Source: G963663315 sp965214205 (GTDB lineage Bacteria; Pseudomonadota; Gammaproteobacteria; Arenicellales; Poriferihabitantaceae). From it: DNA of 64,000 nucleotides. Numbering within the stretch: the stretch's first letter is position 1; every line of letters starts with the position of its first letter. The notes under the pieces were generated by a model, which was not told the origin of the DNA, searched no databases, and worked only from the letters and a program-made list of their open reading frames with translations. Position numbers and translations under genes: made by a program. Shown in pieces: positions 6,805 to 15,573 of this stretch. The stretch is from contig OZ243941.1 of assembly GCA_965214205.1 (NCBI GenBank), positions 992,001-1,056,000 of the forward strand. Direction: 5' to 3'.

Positions 6805-7551
6805 ATGACGGGTAGCTTTGTCTATCGCATTTTCTCAACCGCGGTGATTGCTGGCGGGGTCGCGGGCCTGTTGCTCGCGACTATCCAGCATTTCACCGTG
6901 ACGCCAATGCTTCTTGAGGCTGAGACTTACGAAACTGGCGTGGTCGGAAGTGGTCATGATGATCAATTAGCCGACTCCGGTGATGGGCACACACATGACG
7001 GAGAAGCCTGGAGTCCGCAGGATGGATTTGAACGGAGTTTCTTCACATTCGCCAATACCATGATCATCGGGATCGGCTTTGCGCTGCTTCTGGTCGCCTG
7101 CTATGCAATCAGAACCATGGTATCGGAGTCCAGGATGACGCAATTCCGGGTTGATTGGCGATGGGGTGTCTTATGGGGGCTGGGCGGCTTTGCCGCATTC
7201 CATCTGGCTCCGGCTGTTGGCCTGCCTCCGGAGTTGCCGGGCGCGGCGGGAGGGGATTTGAGCGCGCGCCAGGTGTGGTGGTGGCTCGCAGTGACATTTA
7301 CCGCCGGCGGTTTGCTGGCGCTCGCTTTCGTGCCGGGCTTCGCCCGGTGGCTGGGGCTGGCGCTGATCGCGATACCCCATCTGCTTGGGGCGCCACAGAC
7401 TGATCACCATGCCGGACTGGCGCCGCCTGAACTGGCCAGCGCCTTTGTCGTGACTTCGCTGGTCACCAACGCGGTTTTCTGGATCGCGCTCGGCGCGTTG
7501 ACCGCATTCCTTTATGATCGTCTGGCCGACCGAAAATCGGAGGCCATATAA
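6805..7551 (+). CDS. cbtA: Cobalt transporter subunit CbtA
   Basis: A 248-residue multi-pass inner-membrane protein with about five to six helices. An external or cytoplasmic loop near residues 50-70 is rich in Asp and His (HDD, DGHTHDGE) and could collect metal. Later His-containing helices (AFHLAP, TDHHAGL) fit the CbtA family. It directly follows cbtB. The order cobW-like, cbtB, cbtA, peroxiredoxin, amiE suggests cobalt import coupled to a cobalt enzyme. Substrate specificity is inferred from the family. Confidence 0.88.
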   Translation: MTGSFVYRIFSTAVIAGGVAGLLLATIQHFTVTPMLLEAETYETGVVGSGHDDQLADSGDGHTHDGEAWSPQDGFERSFFTFANTMIIGIGFALLLVACYAIRTMVSESRMTQFRVDWRWGVLWGLGGFAAFHLAPAVGLPPELPGAAGGDLSARQVWWWLAVTFTAGGLLALAFVPGFARWLGLALIAIPHLLGAPQTDHHAGLAPPELASAFVVTSLVTNAVFWIALGALTAFLYDRLADRKSEAI

Positions 7552-7594
7552 GCACGCGACGTTTGACATTTCAGGACAGGAGAGAACAGATAAA

Positions 7595-8089
7595 ATGAGT
7601 ATTCAGATTGGCGACAGGATTCCCTCGGTTATCCTGAAACACATGGGCTCCGATGGCCCCGTTGATGTTCGTGACATTTCCACGGAAGAACTCTGTAGTG
7701 GGAAAAAGGTGGTGGTGTTCGGGTTGCCAGGCGCCTATACGCCGGTCTGTTCAGCAGAACATCTTCCGGGTTTTGTAGAAAAAGCGACAGCGCTCAGGGA
7801 CAAGGGCGTAGATAGCGTAGTGTGTGTTTCAGGAAACGATCCGTTTGTCATGCAGGCATGGGCTGAAGGGCAAAATGCCGGTGACGATATATTGATGCTC
7901 TCCGACCACAAGGGCGAGTTCACCGCTGCGATGGGGTTGACGCTTGACCTTGGCGATTTTGGTCTGGGGAACCGGTCGGAGCGTTACTCGATGATTGTGG
8001 ATGACGGTACAGTTACGGCTCTGCATGTTGAGGACAGCATCCTCTCTTGCGGCATCAGCAGCGGTGATGCGTTGCTGGCTAAATTATAA
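7595..8089 (+). CDS. Peroxiredoxin, Prx5/PrxII type
   Basis: The protein has 164 residues from the ATG at 7595, preceded by AGGAGAG; the longer upstream frame overlaps cbtA and is unlikely. The peroxidatic motif is PGAYTPVC with Cys52, in the Prx5 context GLPGAYTPVCSAEHLPGF. Cys152 near the C-terminus is a possible resolving residue. It reduces peroxides using thiol donors. Its place between cobalt transport and amidase genes suggests protection of oxidation-sensitive metal handling or of the AmiE cysteine. It could equally be a general defence gene. Confidence 0.9.
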   Translation: MSIQIGDRIPSVILKHMGSDGPVDVRDISTEELCSGKKVVVFGLPGAYTPVCSAEHLPGFVEKATALRDKGVDSVVCVSGNDPFVMQAWAEGQNAGDDILMLSDHKGEFTAAMGLTLDLGDFGLGNRSERYSMIVDDGTVTALHVEDSILSCGISSGDALLAKL

Positions 8090-8113
8090 ACCACCAAACA
8101 GGAGCGAATAATT

Positions 8114-9154
8114 ATGTATCATGGTGATATTTCAAGCAGTAAAGATACGGTCGGCGTAGCCGTCGTAAACTATAAAATGCCCCGCCTGCATACCAAGGCG
8201 GATGTGATCGAGAACTGCCACAAGATTGCAGATATGATGGTCGGCATGAAAGTGGGGCTGCCGGGAATGGATCTGTGCATTTTCCCGGAATACAGCACTC
8301 ACGGCATCATGTACGACGAAAAGGAAATGTACGAAACCGCTTCGGCCTGTCCGGGAGAGGAAACTGAAATTTTTGGAGAAGCCTGTCGAAAGGCCAGATG
8401 CTGGGGCGTGTTTTCGTTGACCGGAGAGCGGCACGAAGAGCATCCCAACAAAGCGCCTTACAACACTCTGATCCTGATGAACGACAAGGGTGAGGTCGTG
8501 CAGAAATACCGCAAAATCATGCCCTGGGTTCCGATCGAGGGCTGGTATCCCGGTAACTGCACCTACGTTAGTGAAGGGCCCAAAGGCATGAAGATGAGTC
8601 TGATCATCTGTGATGACGGCAACTACCCTGAAATCTGGCGTGACTGCGCGATGAAAGGGGCTGAACTGATCATCCGTTGCCAGGGATATATGTACCCTGC
8701 GAAAGATCAGCAGGTCATTATGGCCAAGGCCATGGCGTGGGCCAACAACAGTTATGTCGCGGTGGCCAACGCAGCGGGCTTTGACGGCGTTTATTCCTAT
8801 TTCGGCCACTCTGCCATTATCGGGTTTGACGGACGCACCCTGGGCGAATGCGGTGAAGAGGAAAACGGGGTTCAGTATGCGGCCATTTCGCTGTCGCTGA
8901 TCCGTGACGCGCGGCGTAACGGCCAGTCTGAAAACCATCTGTTCAAGTTGTTGCACCGGGGTTATACCGGCATGATCAATTCCGGCGATGGAGATCAGGG
9001 ACTGGCTGTGTGCCCGTATGACTTCTACAGCAAATGGATTAACGATCCAGACGCGACCCGCCAGATGGTCGAGGAAATTACCCGCGAGACGGTTGGCACT
9101 GATGAATGTGAAATGGACGGCATTCCCAATCAGAAAACAGTGGCGCACCGTTAA
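8114..9154 (+). CDS. amiE: Aliphatic amidase AmiE
   Basis: This 346-residue member of the nitrilase superfamily hydrolyses short aliphatic amides (acetamide, propionamide and relatives) to the acid and ammonia. The catalytic triad aligns at the same numbers as the Pseudomonas enzyme: Glu59 (FPEYS), Lys134 (KYRKIMPW) and Cys166 (IICDDGN), with Trp138 also kept. Length and near-colinear sequence make this an orthologue rather than a distant nitrilase. Residue 152-158 VSEGPKG and the GHSAIIGFDGRTLGE stretch are typical. It is the last gene before an intrinsic terminator. Together with the cobalt nitrile hydratase it would complete nitrile to acid conversion. The AmiC/AmiR sensor pair of pseudomonads is absent. 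Confidence 0.97.
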   Translation: MYHGDISSSKDTVGVAVVNYKMPRLHTKADVIENCHKIADMMVGMKVGLPGMDLCIFPEYSTHGIMYDEKEMYETASACPGEETEIFGEACRKARCWGVFSLTGERHEEHPNKAPYNTLILMNDKGEVVQKYRKIMPWVPIEGWYPGNCTYVSEGPKGMKMSLIICDDGNYPEIWRDCAMKGAELIIRCQGYMYPAKDQQVIMAKAMAWANNSYVAVANAAGFDGVYSYFGHSAIIGFDGRTLGECGEEENGVQYAAISLSLIRDARRNGQSENHLFKLLHRGYTGMINSGDGDQGLAVCPYDFYSKWINDPDATRQMVEEITRETVGTDECEMDGIPNQKTVAHR

Positions 9155-9177
9155 AGTAAAGCCGGATGACAACCAGG

Positions 9178-9209
9178 GAAACGAGAGCGTAGGCTCTCGT
9201 TTCTTTTTC
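9178..9209 (+). terminator. Intrinsic terminator after amiE
   Basis: GAAACGAGAGC (9178-9188) pairs perfectly with GCTCTCGTTTC (9193-9203) around a GTAG loop, followed by TTTTT. It ends the FtsZ-like to amiE operon and separates it from the ATPase/VWA genes. Confidence 0.9.
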
Positions 9210-9233
9210 GGGTGTCCGATTTTCACAAGGTAA

Positions 9234-10046
9234 ATGACAAGATCAACTATGCCCCTGGCAGAATACCGGATAATCGAGGAGCCCTGGTACAGACCATCCG
9301 GGAATGAAGTCGAGCATTTTCTGGCCGCTCATGCCGACCGGACCCCGATTGTCCTGAAAGGTCCGACCGGTTGCGGCAAGACCCGTTTTATCGAGCATCT
9401 GTCCTGGAAGCTGGAATTGCCGCTGATTACGGTTTCCTGTCACGAGGACATGACGGCATCGGATCTGGTCGGCCGGTTTCTGCTGGACGCCGACGGCACG
9501 GTATGGCATGACGGCCCGCTGACGCTGGCGGTGCGGCATGGCGCAATCTGCTATCTCGATGAGATCGTCGAAGCGCGTCAGGATACCAGTGTGGTCATTC
9601 ATTCCCTGACCGACCATCGCAGAATGTTGGCGCTGGAGAAAAAGAACGAGATCATCCGGGCGCATCCTGATTTTCATCTGGTGATTTCCTACAATCCGGG
9701 ATACCAGAGTGTGTTGAAAGACCTGAAGGAGTCCACCAAACAGCGGTTTGGCGCGATTGGGTTCGACTATCCGGAAGCTGCGGTTGAAGCGGAAATCGTT
9801 TGCCGGGAGTCCGGGATTGACAGCGCAGCCGGCGTTCGCCTGATCACGATTGCCGAGCGGTCGCGCAATCTCAAGGGCCATGGTCTTGAAGAAGGTTGTT
9901 CGACCCGAATGCTGATCCATGCCGGAAAATTGATCAACCGGGGGATTCCACTGGGAGAAGCCTGTGAAATCGCTTTGATATCTCCGCTTACTGACGATCC
10001 AGACATACGCCGGGCTCTCGGAGCTGCGATTGCAGCTTGTGCCTGA
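9234..10046 (+). CDS. CbbQ/NirQ/NorQ-type MoxR AAA+ ATPase
   Basis: The 270-residue protein has Walker A GPTGCGKT (43-50), Walker B with CYLDEI (~104-109), a sensor-1 region SYNPGYQ and a C-terminal CbbQ_C-like domain (~180-265). CbbQ and NorQ pair with a VWA protein (CbbO/NorD) to activate Rubisco or to insert non-haem iron into nitric oxide reductase. The next gene encodes exactly that VWA partner. Neither Rubisco nor norCB is in the window, so the client is unknown; AmiE, the cobalt nitrile hydratase or the FtsZ-like proteins are candidates by position. A short AAGG site precedes the ATG. Confidence 0.92.
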   Translation: MTRSTMPLAEYRIIEEPWYRPSGNEVEHFLAAHADRTPIVLKGPTGCGKTRFIEHLSWKLELPLITVSCHEDMTASDLVGRFLLDADGTVWHDGPLTLAVRHGAICYLDEIVEARQDTSVVIHSLTDHRRMLALEKKNEIIRAHPDFHLVISYNPGYQSVLKDLKESTKQRFGAIGFDYPEAAVEAEIVCRESGIDSAAGVRLITIAERSRNLKGHGLEEGCSTRMLIHAGKLINRGIPLGEACEIALISPLTDDPDIRRALGAAIAACA

Positions 10047-10061
10047 TCGTGTTAACCAGGC

Positions 10062-12344
10062 ATGAGCTTGCGCGCCAAACCCGATTTTCTTGATGTGGTC
10101 GTCAACGACGGCAAACTGACGGATGAGACTGTCGTCAACCGGATTCTCGACCACCCTTTCCCGAAAGCCTGGGAGGCTCGCTGGTTACGGGCTTGCCGCC
10201 GCCTGGATCAGGCTGGCTACGGTAAGGGTGTAGTCTCGTCCTATACACGCAATTCCTGCGAACTCGCGGACAAAATCGATCCGGGCGATGTTTTGCATCT
10301 GGCCGATGTGGTCTCTTCGGTCGCGATCAAGTCGGGCAAGGTTGCCGCGCAGGAACTGCCTGTCGCCGCGCTCCGGGCCGCGGCCCGGTTGCAGGGCGAT
10401 GAATGGCTGTTCCGCACATGGCTGGGTTTGATGGAGCGATTCACTCATCTTGCGCCGGAATCCATGCTGGTTGTGCTGCAAAAAATGGATTATCTGTTAA
10501 GCCGGCTGAATGTGACCAGGCTGGAGTCGTGGTTGCTGGCGGGGGTGAGGGCGGCGGGCGCCGACGCCGAGCGCCGGTTCCAGTTCTTTACCTTTGCCGA
10601 TCCAGAGGCGGAACGATGGCTGGAGCGGGAATCGGGTTCCGTCACGTTTGCCGATGTCCAGCGCGAACTGAAAATCTATATGAACGCGTTATGGGGGGTT
10701 CGCCAACCCTTGCGCGAAACCTCCATGCATACCCCTGATCATGTCTGGCGGCGCGCCACGTTTGGTGGCGGCGTCATTCATGTACCGCCTTCGTTTCCGG
10801 GGTACAAGGGGGATCAGGCATTGGACCTGTACCGGGCCAGCGCGGCGCATATCGGCGCGCATCTGCGTTATTCCGGCAAACCGTTTCCGGTACTCAAGTT
10901 GAAGCCGATGCAGGTGGCGATCATCTCCCTGATCGAAGACGCGCGTGTCGAACACCTGGCGATGCGGGAATTTCCAGGGTTGAGACGCTTGTGGCTGCCG
11001 TTCCATATTGCGCTGGCCAGCGGCGTGATGACGGCTCCAAGTCTGTTGGCCCGCCTGGCCCGCGCATTGATGGACCCGGACTACCGGGATGGAGATGGCT
11101 GGATTCGCCGCGGCCGTGAAATGGTGGACGCCAACCGGGACAAATGGGACGCGGGGGTCAGCCGTGAGATTGGCGGTCTGCTCGGCAACAACCTCGGGCA
11201 GATGCGGGTGCAGTTCAATGCCAAGACCTATGTCGTTGAACCGGCGTATCGGGATGATAACCGCGGGTTGTGGGATTTTGGCGACCAGCAATCCGCGATG
11301 CAGATGGACTCTGAAATGTTGTTCGATTCGGCGCGGATAGAAGAGCTTGATGATCCAGAACAACCGCCAGACGATGAACGCGACGAATTTGAACCAGGTG
11401 ACGATCAGGTCACCCCGGTGTCAATCGAGGTGATGGAGGAAGACGGTGTTCCGGTTGCGCGTTATCCGGAGTATGACTACCTGACCGGACGCAAACGCCG
11501 GGAATGGACGACGATAGTCGAATTCGCGCCCAGGCCGGGGCCGTTGCGGACCATCGAGGATACGCTGGAACGATACGCCGATGTCGTCAACAGAATCCGG
11601 TTGCTGATCAGCAATGCGCGGGTCAGTCGGCCACAAAGAATACGCAAGCAGCACGAGGGTGATTACCTGGACATTGATGCATGTATCGAGTCGGTGATTG
11701 AACAACGGCTGGGCGAACAACCCGATCCCAGGGTTTATGTCCGCACGGAGCGCCGTCACCGGGATTTGTCGGTGTTGACGCTGCTGGATATTTCAGAGTC
11801 AACCAACGATTGTGTCCGAGGGTCATCAGCGAAGGTCATCGATATCGAGTGTCAGGCAACCGCGTTGCTGGCGCACGCAATGTCAGGTCTGGGAGACCCG
11901 TTCGCCATTGCCGCGTTTTGTTCGAATCAACGGGAAGAAGTCCGTTATTACCGAATCAAGGATTTCGACGCGGACTACGACCAGCGTTCCCGCTCCTCCC
12001 TGGCCGGATTGTCAGGGGGGTATTCAACCCGTCTGGGCGCCGCGATCAGACACGCCGGAGCGGACATCAAAACCCGGTTGACCCACCGGCGGCTGATTCT
12101 GGTGCTGTCGGACGGCGAACCGTCCGACATCGACATACTTGACCGGAATTATCTGGTTGAGGATGCCCGCGACGCCGTACATTCAATGGCCCAGGACGGA
12201 ATTGATGTGTTTTGCGTGGCCCTGGATACAGGTGGAGAAAATTACCTGACCCGCATTTTCGGGCAACGCAATTTCGTCCGGATAAACAAGCTGGAATCCC
12301 TCCCGGAACGTCTGCCGATGCTGTACTTCCGGTTAACCGCGTGA
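10062..12344 (+). CDS. CbbO/NorD-type von Willebrand factor A domain protein
   Basis: This 760-residue protein is the usual length of CbbO/NorD. A long helical N-terminal region ends near a conserved IEDARVEHLAMREFPGLRRLW segment typical of NorD/CbbO. The C-terminal VWA domain (~565-750) has an intact MIDAS: D576-I-S578-E-S580, a Thr in GYSTRLGAAIRHAG, and the Asp of LSDGEPSDID. An acidic linker lies around 425-455. It should form a complex with the AAA+ ATPase encoded 15 bases upstream and use the MIDAS metal to hold a client protein. The client is not identifiable from sequence. Confidence 0.92.
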   Translation: MSLRAKPDFLDVVVNDGKLTDETVVNRILDHPFPKAWEARWLRACRRLDQAGYGKGVVSSYTRNSCELADKIDPGDVLHLADVVSSVAIKSGKVAAQELPVAALRAAARLQGDEWLFRTWLGLMERFTHLAPESMLVVLQKMDYLLSRLNVTRLESWLLAGVRAAGADAERRFQFFTFADPEAERWLERESGSVTFADVQRELKIYMNALWGVRQPLRETSMHTPDHVWRRATFGGGVIHVPPSFPGYKGDQALDLYRASAAHIGAHLRYSGKPFPVLKLKPMQVAIISLIEDARVEHLAMREFPGLRRLWLPFHIALASGVMTAPSLLARLARALMDPDYRDGDGWIRRGREMVDANRDKWDAGVSREIGGLLGNNLGQMRVQFNAKTYVVEPAYRDDNRGLWDFGDQQSAMQMDSEMLFDSARIEELDDPEQPPDDERDEFEPGDDQVTPVSIEVMEEDGVPVARYPEYDYLTGRKRREWTTIVEFAPRPGPLRTIEDTLERYADVVNRIRLLISNARVSRPQRIRKQHEGDYLDIDACIESVIEQRLGEQPDPRVYVRTERRHRDLSVLTLLDISESTNDCVRGSSAKVIDIECQATALLAHAMSGLGDPFAIAAFCSNQREEVRYYRIKDFDADYDQRSRSSLAGLSGGYSTRLGAAIRHAGADIKTRLTHRRLILVLSDGEPSDIDILDRNYLVEDARDAVHSMAQDGIDVFCVALDTGGENYLTRIFGQRNFVRINKLESLPERLPMLYFRLTA

Positions 12345-12371
12345 CTCGCTGTCCGCCGCCGCCCCAGGAAT

Positions 12372-13061
12372 ATGGATGACTGCCGAAAATATCTGTGTGA
12401 GATGTTCGGCACATTCGCCCTGGTATTCTTTGCGGCCGGAGCGGTGATGATTGATGACATCACCGGCCAGCTCGGGCCTGTGGGCTCGGGAATCGTATCA
12501 GGCTCCATTATTGCCATTGTCATCTATGCTTTCGGCAGTGTCTCCGGAGCCCATGTCAATCCGGCGCTGTCGATTGCCGCCACGGCGCTGGGTCAACTGC
12601 GGAAAAAGCTGTTGGCAGGCTACATCGCCGCACAAATGGCCGGGTCCGCCCTGGCCGGATATTTTCTGCTTCAGGTTATTGGCAACCACGGCAAAATGGG
12701 TATCAATATTCCAAATGCCGAACTCGGGGTGACGCCATTGCTGGCGTTTGTGATTGAGCTGTTTCTGTCTCTTTTGCTGATGTGGGTCATTTGCGCCACC
12801 GCGTTTCATAAATCGGCGGCCAATAAATTTGCGGGCATTGCAATCGGAGCGACGGTCGGTATCGAAGTCATGCTGATGGGGTCTTACGCGGGCGCGGCAA
12901 TGAATCCGGCCCGGGCCTTCGGTCCGTATCTTGTGTATGGAGATTTTTCCCACTACTGGATTTATCTGGCGGGGCCGGTCATCGGCATGTTGCTCGGCGC
13001 GTGGCTGTATCTCTTTACACATTCCAGAAACCTGCATCGTCCGGAGGAGACCAATGACTGA
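12372..13061 (+). CDS. Aquaporin-family (MIP) channel
   Basis: A 229-residue, six-helix channel with both family signatures: GAHVNPALS (Asn63-Pro64-Ala65) and GAAMNPARA (Asn178-Pro179-Ala180-Arg181). The residue after NPAR is Ala rather than the Asp of glycerol facilitators, so it belongs nearer the aquaporin/NIP-like group. The context (amidase, metal and nitrogen genes) suggests passage of small neutral solutes such as amides, urea or ammonia, as AmiS and UreI do in other bacteria. Water transport is equally possible. Its stop overlaps the next start (ATGACTGA). Confidence 0.92.
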   Translation: MDDCRKYLCEMFGTFALVFFAAGAVMIDDITGQLGPVGSGIVSGSIIAIVIYAFGSVSGAHVNPALSIAATALGQLRKKLLAGYIAAQMAGSALAGYFLLQVIGNHGKMGINIPNAELGVTPLLAFVIELFLSLLLMWVICATAFHKSAANKFAGIAIGATVGIEVMLMGSYAGAAMNPARAFGPYLVYGDFSHYWIYLAGPVIGMLLGAWLYLFTHSRNLHRPEETND

Positions 13062-13458
13062 ATGGCGCAGTATAGCGAATAATCGTTTATCGGTGGAGAA
13101 GGACCCGGCGGGGACCGCGAGTGATATGCCGCTGTATTACAGCGCGCACGTGTTCTGCTGTGTCAATGAACGACCGCCCAAACACCGCCGCGGCTGTTGT
13201 TCCGCCAAGGAGTCCCGACTGCTTTGTGACTACATGTGCAGGCGGACCATGGCCCTGGGTCTGAAAGATATCCGGATCAACCACGCCGGCTGCCTCAACC
13301 GCTGTGAAATGGGTCCGGTCATGGTGATTTATCCGGAAGGAATCTGGTATACCTATTCCACGGAAAAGGATATTGATGAGATCGTGCGCAGTCATATCAT
13401 GGGGGGCAGACTGGTCGAGCGGTTGTTGCTGAACCCGGATCAGGGTCCGCGCCACTAG
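13054..13458 (+). CDS. Thioredoxin-like 2Fe-2S ferredoxin
   Basis: 134 residues from the ATG at 13054, which overlaps the channel stop and has GGAGGA upstream. Ligand pattern: a Cys pair at 35-36, Cys48/49 about 12 residues on, and Cys80-x3-Cys84 (HAGCLNRC), followed by GPVMVIYPEGIWY. This is the thioredoxin-like 2Fe-2S ferredoxin arrangement. It probably carries electrons or acts as a cluster sensor for a cytoplasmic partner. The partner is not identified; the following DUF255 gene is 19 bases downstream. Confidence 0.88.
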   Translation: MTEWRSIANNRLSVEKDPAGTASDMPLYYSAHVFCCVNERPPKHRRGCCSAKESRLLCDYMCRRTMALGLKDIRINHAGCLNRCEMGPVMVIYPEGIWYTYSTEKDIDEIVRSHIMGGRLVERLLLNPDQGPRH

Positions 13459-13477
13459 GACGGCTGCGGTGTAAACG

Positions 13478-15544
13478 ATGACTGTAAGAAATCGACTGGA
13501 TCAGCAGACCAGTCCTTACCTGCTGATGCACAAGGACAATCCGGTTCACTGGCAGCCCTGGGACGAGGAAGCGCTGGCAATCGCGAAAGATACCGGAAAA
13601 CCGATATTGCTGTCGATCGGTTATTCGGCGTGCCACTGGTGTCACGTCATGGCCCGGGAGAGCTTCGAGGATGATGAAACCGGACAGTTGATGAACGAAC
13701 TGTTTGTCAATATCAAGGTGGACCGCGAGGAACGTCCAGACCTGGACAATGTCTACCAGTCCGCGCTGGCCGGTATGGGGCAACGGCGGGGCTGGCCGTT
13801 GACCATGTTTCTGACTCCGACCGGAGAACCGTTTTATGGCGGGACCTACTTCCCTCCGGTGGCGCGGCAGGATGTGCCGTCATTCAAAAGTGTGCTGCGC
13901 GCCAACGCGGAAGTTTTCAATAATAATCCCGACAAGGTTGTGCGGGAGGCCGCCAAACGGATAACCGATCTGACCGACATTCCCCGTGACCATCGCCATG
14001 GGGAAATTTCCCGGGAATTCCTGAATCACGCGGCGGGCCGGATTCTGGACGGGATGGATGTCGTTTATGGTGGTTTCGGGCTTGATGCCAAGTTTCCGCA
14101 AACCATGTTGCTTGAGCTGTTGTGGAGCGCCTGGCGCCGCACCGGTCATACCCCGTTCCGGGACGCCGTTCTGCGTTCTGCGGAACACATGTGTCTGGGC
14201 GGGATTTACGATCATCTGGGCGGCGGGTTTCACCGCTATACGACGGATGACCGGTGGCTGGTTCCGCATTTTGAAAAAATGCTGTACGACAACTCCCTGA
14301 TCATATCCTTGCTGATCCAGTTATGGAGGGAGACCAAAAACCCGCTTTTTTCACATTGCATTGAACATACGGCGCAGTGGATGATCCGCGAGATGAAGTC
14401 GGATGAAGGGGGGTTCGCGTCCAGCCTCGCCGCCGACAGTGAAGGATATCGTGAAGGAGACCAGGAAACGGAATCTGGCGAGGGCGCCTTTTATGTATGG
14501 ACTGAAAGCGGGATAGACCGTGTGCTGGCTGCCGATGAAGCGCGCCTGTTCAAAAAATATCATGATGTCACCGCGGCCGGAAATTGGGAGGGTGAAACCA
14601 TCCTGAACAGAACCGATCATCCATACAGCGGGAATCGGGAGATTGAGGACAGGTTGGCCCGACTGCGGGAAGAACTGTTCGTTGCGCGCGAACACAGACC
14701 CCGCCCGGCCCTGGATGACAAGATCCTGGCGGACTGGAACGGTCTGGCGATTGCGGCGCTGGCGGAAGCGGGGGCTACCTTCAATCGGCCGGAATGGATA
14801 GACGCCGCGGTTTCAGCCTGGCGGTTCGTATGCGATAAAATGAGCGCCAACGATGAGCTTTATCACGTGTATCGACAGGGCCGGTGTATCCCGATGGCTC
14901 TGATTGAGGATTACGCCAACATGGCGCATGCCGCCCTTGCGCTCTATCAGGTCAGCGCGGACCCTGCCTGCCTGCAACAGGCCCGGGACTGGGTGGCGAT
15001 AGCCGACCGGCATTATTGGGACGTGGATGGAGGCGGCTATTTCCAGACCGCCGATCATGCCCGGTCAATCGTATTTCGCGCCAAAACCGCGTCCGAAACC
15101 GCAGCCCCTTCAGGCAATGGAATGATGGTCAGTGTATTGGCCCGACTCCACGCCCTGACTGTGGTCGAGTCTTATCGACAACGCGCCGAAGAGACCATTG
15201 CCGCGTTCAGCGCCGCGGCGCAGTCTGACTTCGTGGGTATGGCGTCCCTCCTGAATCATAGTGAGCTTCCGGGGAACCTGCTGCAAATTGTCGTAGTCGG
15301 CAACCCTGACGAGGAGCGGACCGGAGAATTCCTCCGGGTTATCCATCAGACTGCAACGCCGCCCCGGCTGGTTCTGAACCTGGCGCCGGATGCCGAGCTT
15401 CCGGATTCGCATCCGGCTTCATCCAAAACCCGGATCAACAATCAACCCACCGTGTATGTATGTTCCGGCAATACCTGTCGCATGCCGGTAACCGGGGCGG
15501 CCGCTCTGGAATCCCTGCTGGGCGAATTCAGAGGCCAGCGCTGA
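13478..15544 (+). CDS. DUF255 thioredoxin-domain protein (YyaL/SPATA20 family)
   Basis: The 688-residue protein has an N-terminal thioredoxin-like DUF255 domain carrying C52-H-W-C55 (SACHWCHVMARESF). Behind it is a long alpha/alpha-barrel glycoside-hydrolase-like region (~200-590) with DEEGGFASSLAADSEG-like family segments. The C-terminus has a CSGNTC motif. The family's biochemical role is not established; a thiol redox role is suggested by the CxxC. It is the last gene of the left cluster on this strand. Only two bases past the stop, a GACC...GGTC-type pairing precedes the convergent methyltransferase gene. Confidence 0.92.
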   Translation: MTVRNRLDQQTSPYLLMHKDNPVHWQPWDEEALAIAKDTGKPILLSIGYSACHWCHVMARESFEDDETGQLMNELFVNIKVDREERPDLDNVYQSALAGMGQRRGWPLTMFLTPTGEPFYGGTYFPPVARQDVPSFKSVLRANAEVFNNNPDKVVREAAKRITDLTDIPRDHRHGEISREFLNHAAGRILDGMDVVYGGFGLDAKFPQTMLLELLWSAWRRTGHTPFRDAVLRSAEHMCLGGIYDHLGGGFHRYTTDDRWLVPHFEKMLYDNSLIISLLIQLWRETKNPLFSHCIEHTAQWMIREMKSDEGGFASSLAADSEGYREGDQETESGEGAFYVWTESGIDRVLAADEARLFKKYHDVTAAGNWEGETILNRTDHPYSGNREIEDRLARLREELFVAREHRPRPALDDKILADWNGLAIAALAEAGATFNRPEWIDAAVSAWRFVCDKMSANDELYHVYRQGRCIPMALIEDYANMAHAALALYQVSADPACLQQARDWVAIADRHYWDVDGGGYFQTADHARSIVFRAKTASETAAPSGNGMMVSVLARLHALTVVESYRQRAEETIAAFSAAAQSDFVGMASLLNHSELPGNLLQIVVVGNPDEERTGEFLRVIHQTATPPRLVLNLAPDAELPDSHPASSKTRINNQPTVYVCSGNTCRMPVTGAAALESLLGEFRGQR

Positions 15545-15573
15545 CCCAGAGGCGACCGGAGTGGTCCCGGAGG

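Noticed and set aside
8132..9226. Long antisense ORF (364 codons) opposite amiE
   Set aside because: It is the shadow of a highly conserved gene; its translation shows no family features.
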